Below, piece after piece: positions 62,974 through 64,000 of a DNA stretch of 64,000 bases. The notes beneath the pieces are model-generated. The model was not told where the DNA came from. It made no database searches and worked only from the letters and a program-made list of their open reading frames with translations. How positions within the stretch are numbered: the first letter of the stretch is position 1; each line of letters opens with the position of its first letter. The translations under genes and the position numbers were made by a program. Origin of the DNA: Bacillus sp. FJAT-22090 (GTDB taxonomy: Bacteria; Bacillota; Bacilli; Bacillales_A; Planococcaceae); contig NZ_CP012601.1 in NCBI RefSeq assembly GCF_001278755.1, positions 3,348,154 through 3,412,153 on the forward strand, written 5' to 3'.

Positions 62974-64000
62974 ATGAGAAGTAAATTTAATGTTGTTACG
63001 TCTACTATTCTGCTTAGTATTTTCATTGCGAGGTTTGGCACTTTTTTAGTGTTACCGTATCTTACACTATTTTTATTAGATGAATTTCATTATTCAAGCT
63101 TTCAGATTGGAGCCATTATTTCAACCTTAGCGTTATCTAATTTGTTTATGAGTTTCTTTATTGGGCCATATATTGATAAGTTTCGAAAAGATAAAGTCAT
63201 CATTACGGGGCTGATCGGATATTTAGGGTGTTATTTCTATTTCCCGTTTATTGATCATTACGCTGGGTTCATTTTGTTTGCTGCGGTATTAGGGATAAGT
63301 CAAGCAATTGTAGAGCCTACGTATCGTGTGCTGTTAAGTCTGTACACGGAGCCTGAAAATAGACGGTTGATCTTTAATATTCGGTATTTTTTAATTAATA
63401 TTTCTGCAGCGATCGCTCCGCTAACGTCTGTCTATTTTCAGCAATTTGGCATGAAGAAGTTGTTTTTCGCTGTTGGTTTTATATTCTTAATTAATATAGT
63501 GACATTTTCCGTTATCTTTAAAAAGTATCCGATGAAACAAGTGGCGGCAGATTCTAAGAAAATATCTATATTTCAATCGTTCTATGTGTTTAAAAAGGAT
63601 CAAGCATTTAGCATATTTATATTAGCTTTAATTTTTATCAGTTTCGGTTATAGCCAATTCGATTCGACCTTTAGTCAGTATTTAGGTATTACGTTTGATT
63701 ATGAGCTAGCGATTAAGTATTTTTCGTGGCTCATCACAACCAATGCCATTACTGTTATCGTGATTCAATACTTTGTTTATAAGTTAGGGGAAATAATTAG
63801 TACAACGACTTCGTTGATGATTGGAAGCTCTTTGTTATCGGTTGGTTTGTTTTTCTTTGGACAGAGTGAGCACATTTTCATGTTAATCATTGCGATGGTC
63901 ATTTTTACAGCTGGAGAAGTTTTAGTGTTCACAATGGTGGACATTCATATTGATGACATGTGCGAAGACCATGAAAAAGGAACCTATTTTGCATTATCAG
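62974..64000 (+). CDS. MFS transporter, cut by the window end
   Basis: An ATG at 62974 follows GAAGAGGTAA, and the frame stays open for 342 codons to the window edge. The N-terminal half has six hydrophobic segments (first IARFGTFLVLPYLTLFLL). The loop between helices 2 and 3 reads GPYIDKFRKDKVIITG, the usual MFS G-x3-D-(R/K) motif. Later helices follow. The family contains multidrug exporters and sugar carriers; nothing here fixes the substrate. The C-terminus is missing from this window. Confidence 0.8.
   Translation, partial: MRSKFNVVTSTILLSIFIARFGTFLVLPYLTLFLLDEFHYSSFQIGAIISTLALSNLFMSFFIGPYIDKFRKDKVIITGLIGYLGCYFYFPFIDHYAGFILFAAVLGISQAIVEPTYRVLLSLYTEPENRRLIFNIRYFLINISAAIAPLTSVYFQQFGMKKLFFAVGFIFLINIVTFSVIFKKYPMKQVAADSKKISIFQSFYVFKKDQAFSIFILALIFISFGYSQFDSTFSQYLGITFDYELAIKYFSWLITTNAITVIVIQYFVYKLGEIISTTTSLMIGSSLLSVGLFFFGQSEHIFMLIIAMVIFTAGEVLVFTMVDIHIDDMCEDHEKGTYFALS

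Overview
The window is a low-GC Firmicutes chromosome segment. It is almost certainly from the Bacillales and most like the Planococcaceae (Lysinibacillus, Sporosarcina, Psychrobacillus group). The evidence is the ctsR-mcsA-mcsB-clpC to rpsI gene order known from Bacillus subtilis, strong AGGAGG ribosome binding sites with many GTG and TTG starts, TTGACA-17-TATAAT promoters, a T-box upstream of cysE-cysS, and L10- and L13-type ribosomal leaders. The assignment to family is a judgement from protein similarity recalled from memory; no database search was possible.

Layout. Positions 1-2280 are accessory: a small open frame, a 350-residue RsgA-type GTPase, a GNAT acetyltransferase, and a GC-rich structured repeat lying between two identical terminator hairpins. 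2292-6998 is the CtsR-controlled protein quality-control operon. 7094-17370 holds DNA repair (radA), a PIN-TRAM protein, two isoprenoid genes (ispD, ispF), gltX, a T-box-controlled cysE-cysS-mrnC-rlmB-rae1 run, and sigH. 17446-29336 holds rpmG-secE-nusG, the L11-L1 and L10-L12 units, an RsmC-like methyltransferase, and rpoB-rpoC. 29348-34192 is the str operon (L7Ae-like protein, rpsL, rpsG, fusA, tuf).

34218-40285 is an insertion relative to the B. subtilis order. It carries a complete BceRSAB-type peptide-antibiotic sensing and resistance module with its own predicted operator, then a YuiF-like permease. 40326-54918 is the large S10-spc-alpha ribosomal super-operon with secY, adk, infA, rpoA and rplQ. 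55292-59612 holds the ECF transporter core (ecfA1, ecfA2, ecfT), truA, rplM and rpsI. The end, 59675-64000, is accessory: a C45-family Ntn hydrolase and an amino-acid permease on the minus strand, a 43-bp perfect palindrome, and an MFS transporter cut by the window edge.

How it works together. Most genes serve making, controlling and quality-checking ribosomes and RNA polymerase. Control is largely by RNA leaders: L1 motifs before rplK and rplA, an L10 leader, a structured rpoB leader, an S10 leader, an L13 leader and a tRNA-Cys T-box. CtsR and a BceR-type regulator add stress control.

The most notable departures from the expected layout are these: a decayed methionine aminopeptidase (map) remnant between adk and infA; no disA between radA and yacL; the Bce module splitting tuf from rpsJ; two genes whose Shine-Dalgarno spacing points to AUU start codons; and a small repeat family with ends TGTCTAGCTC...GCGCTTTT enclosing different stems upstream of unrelated genes.
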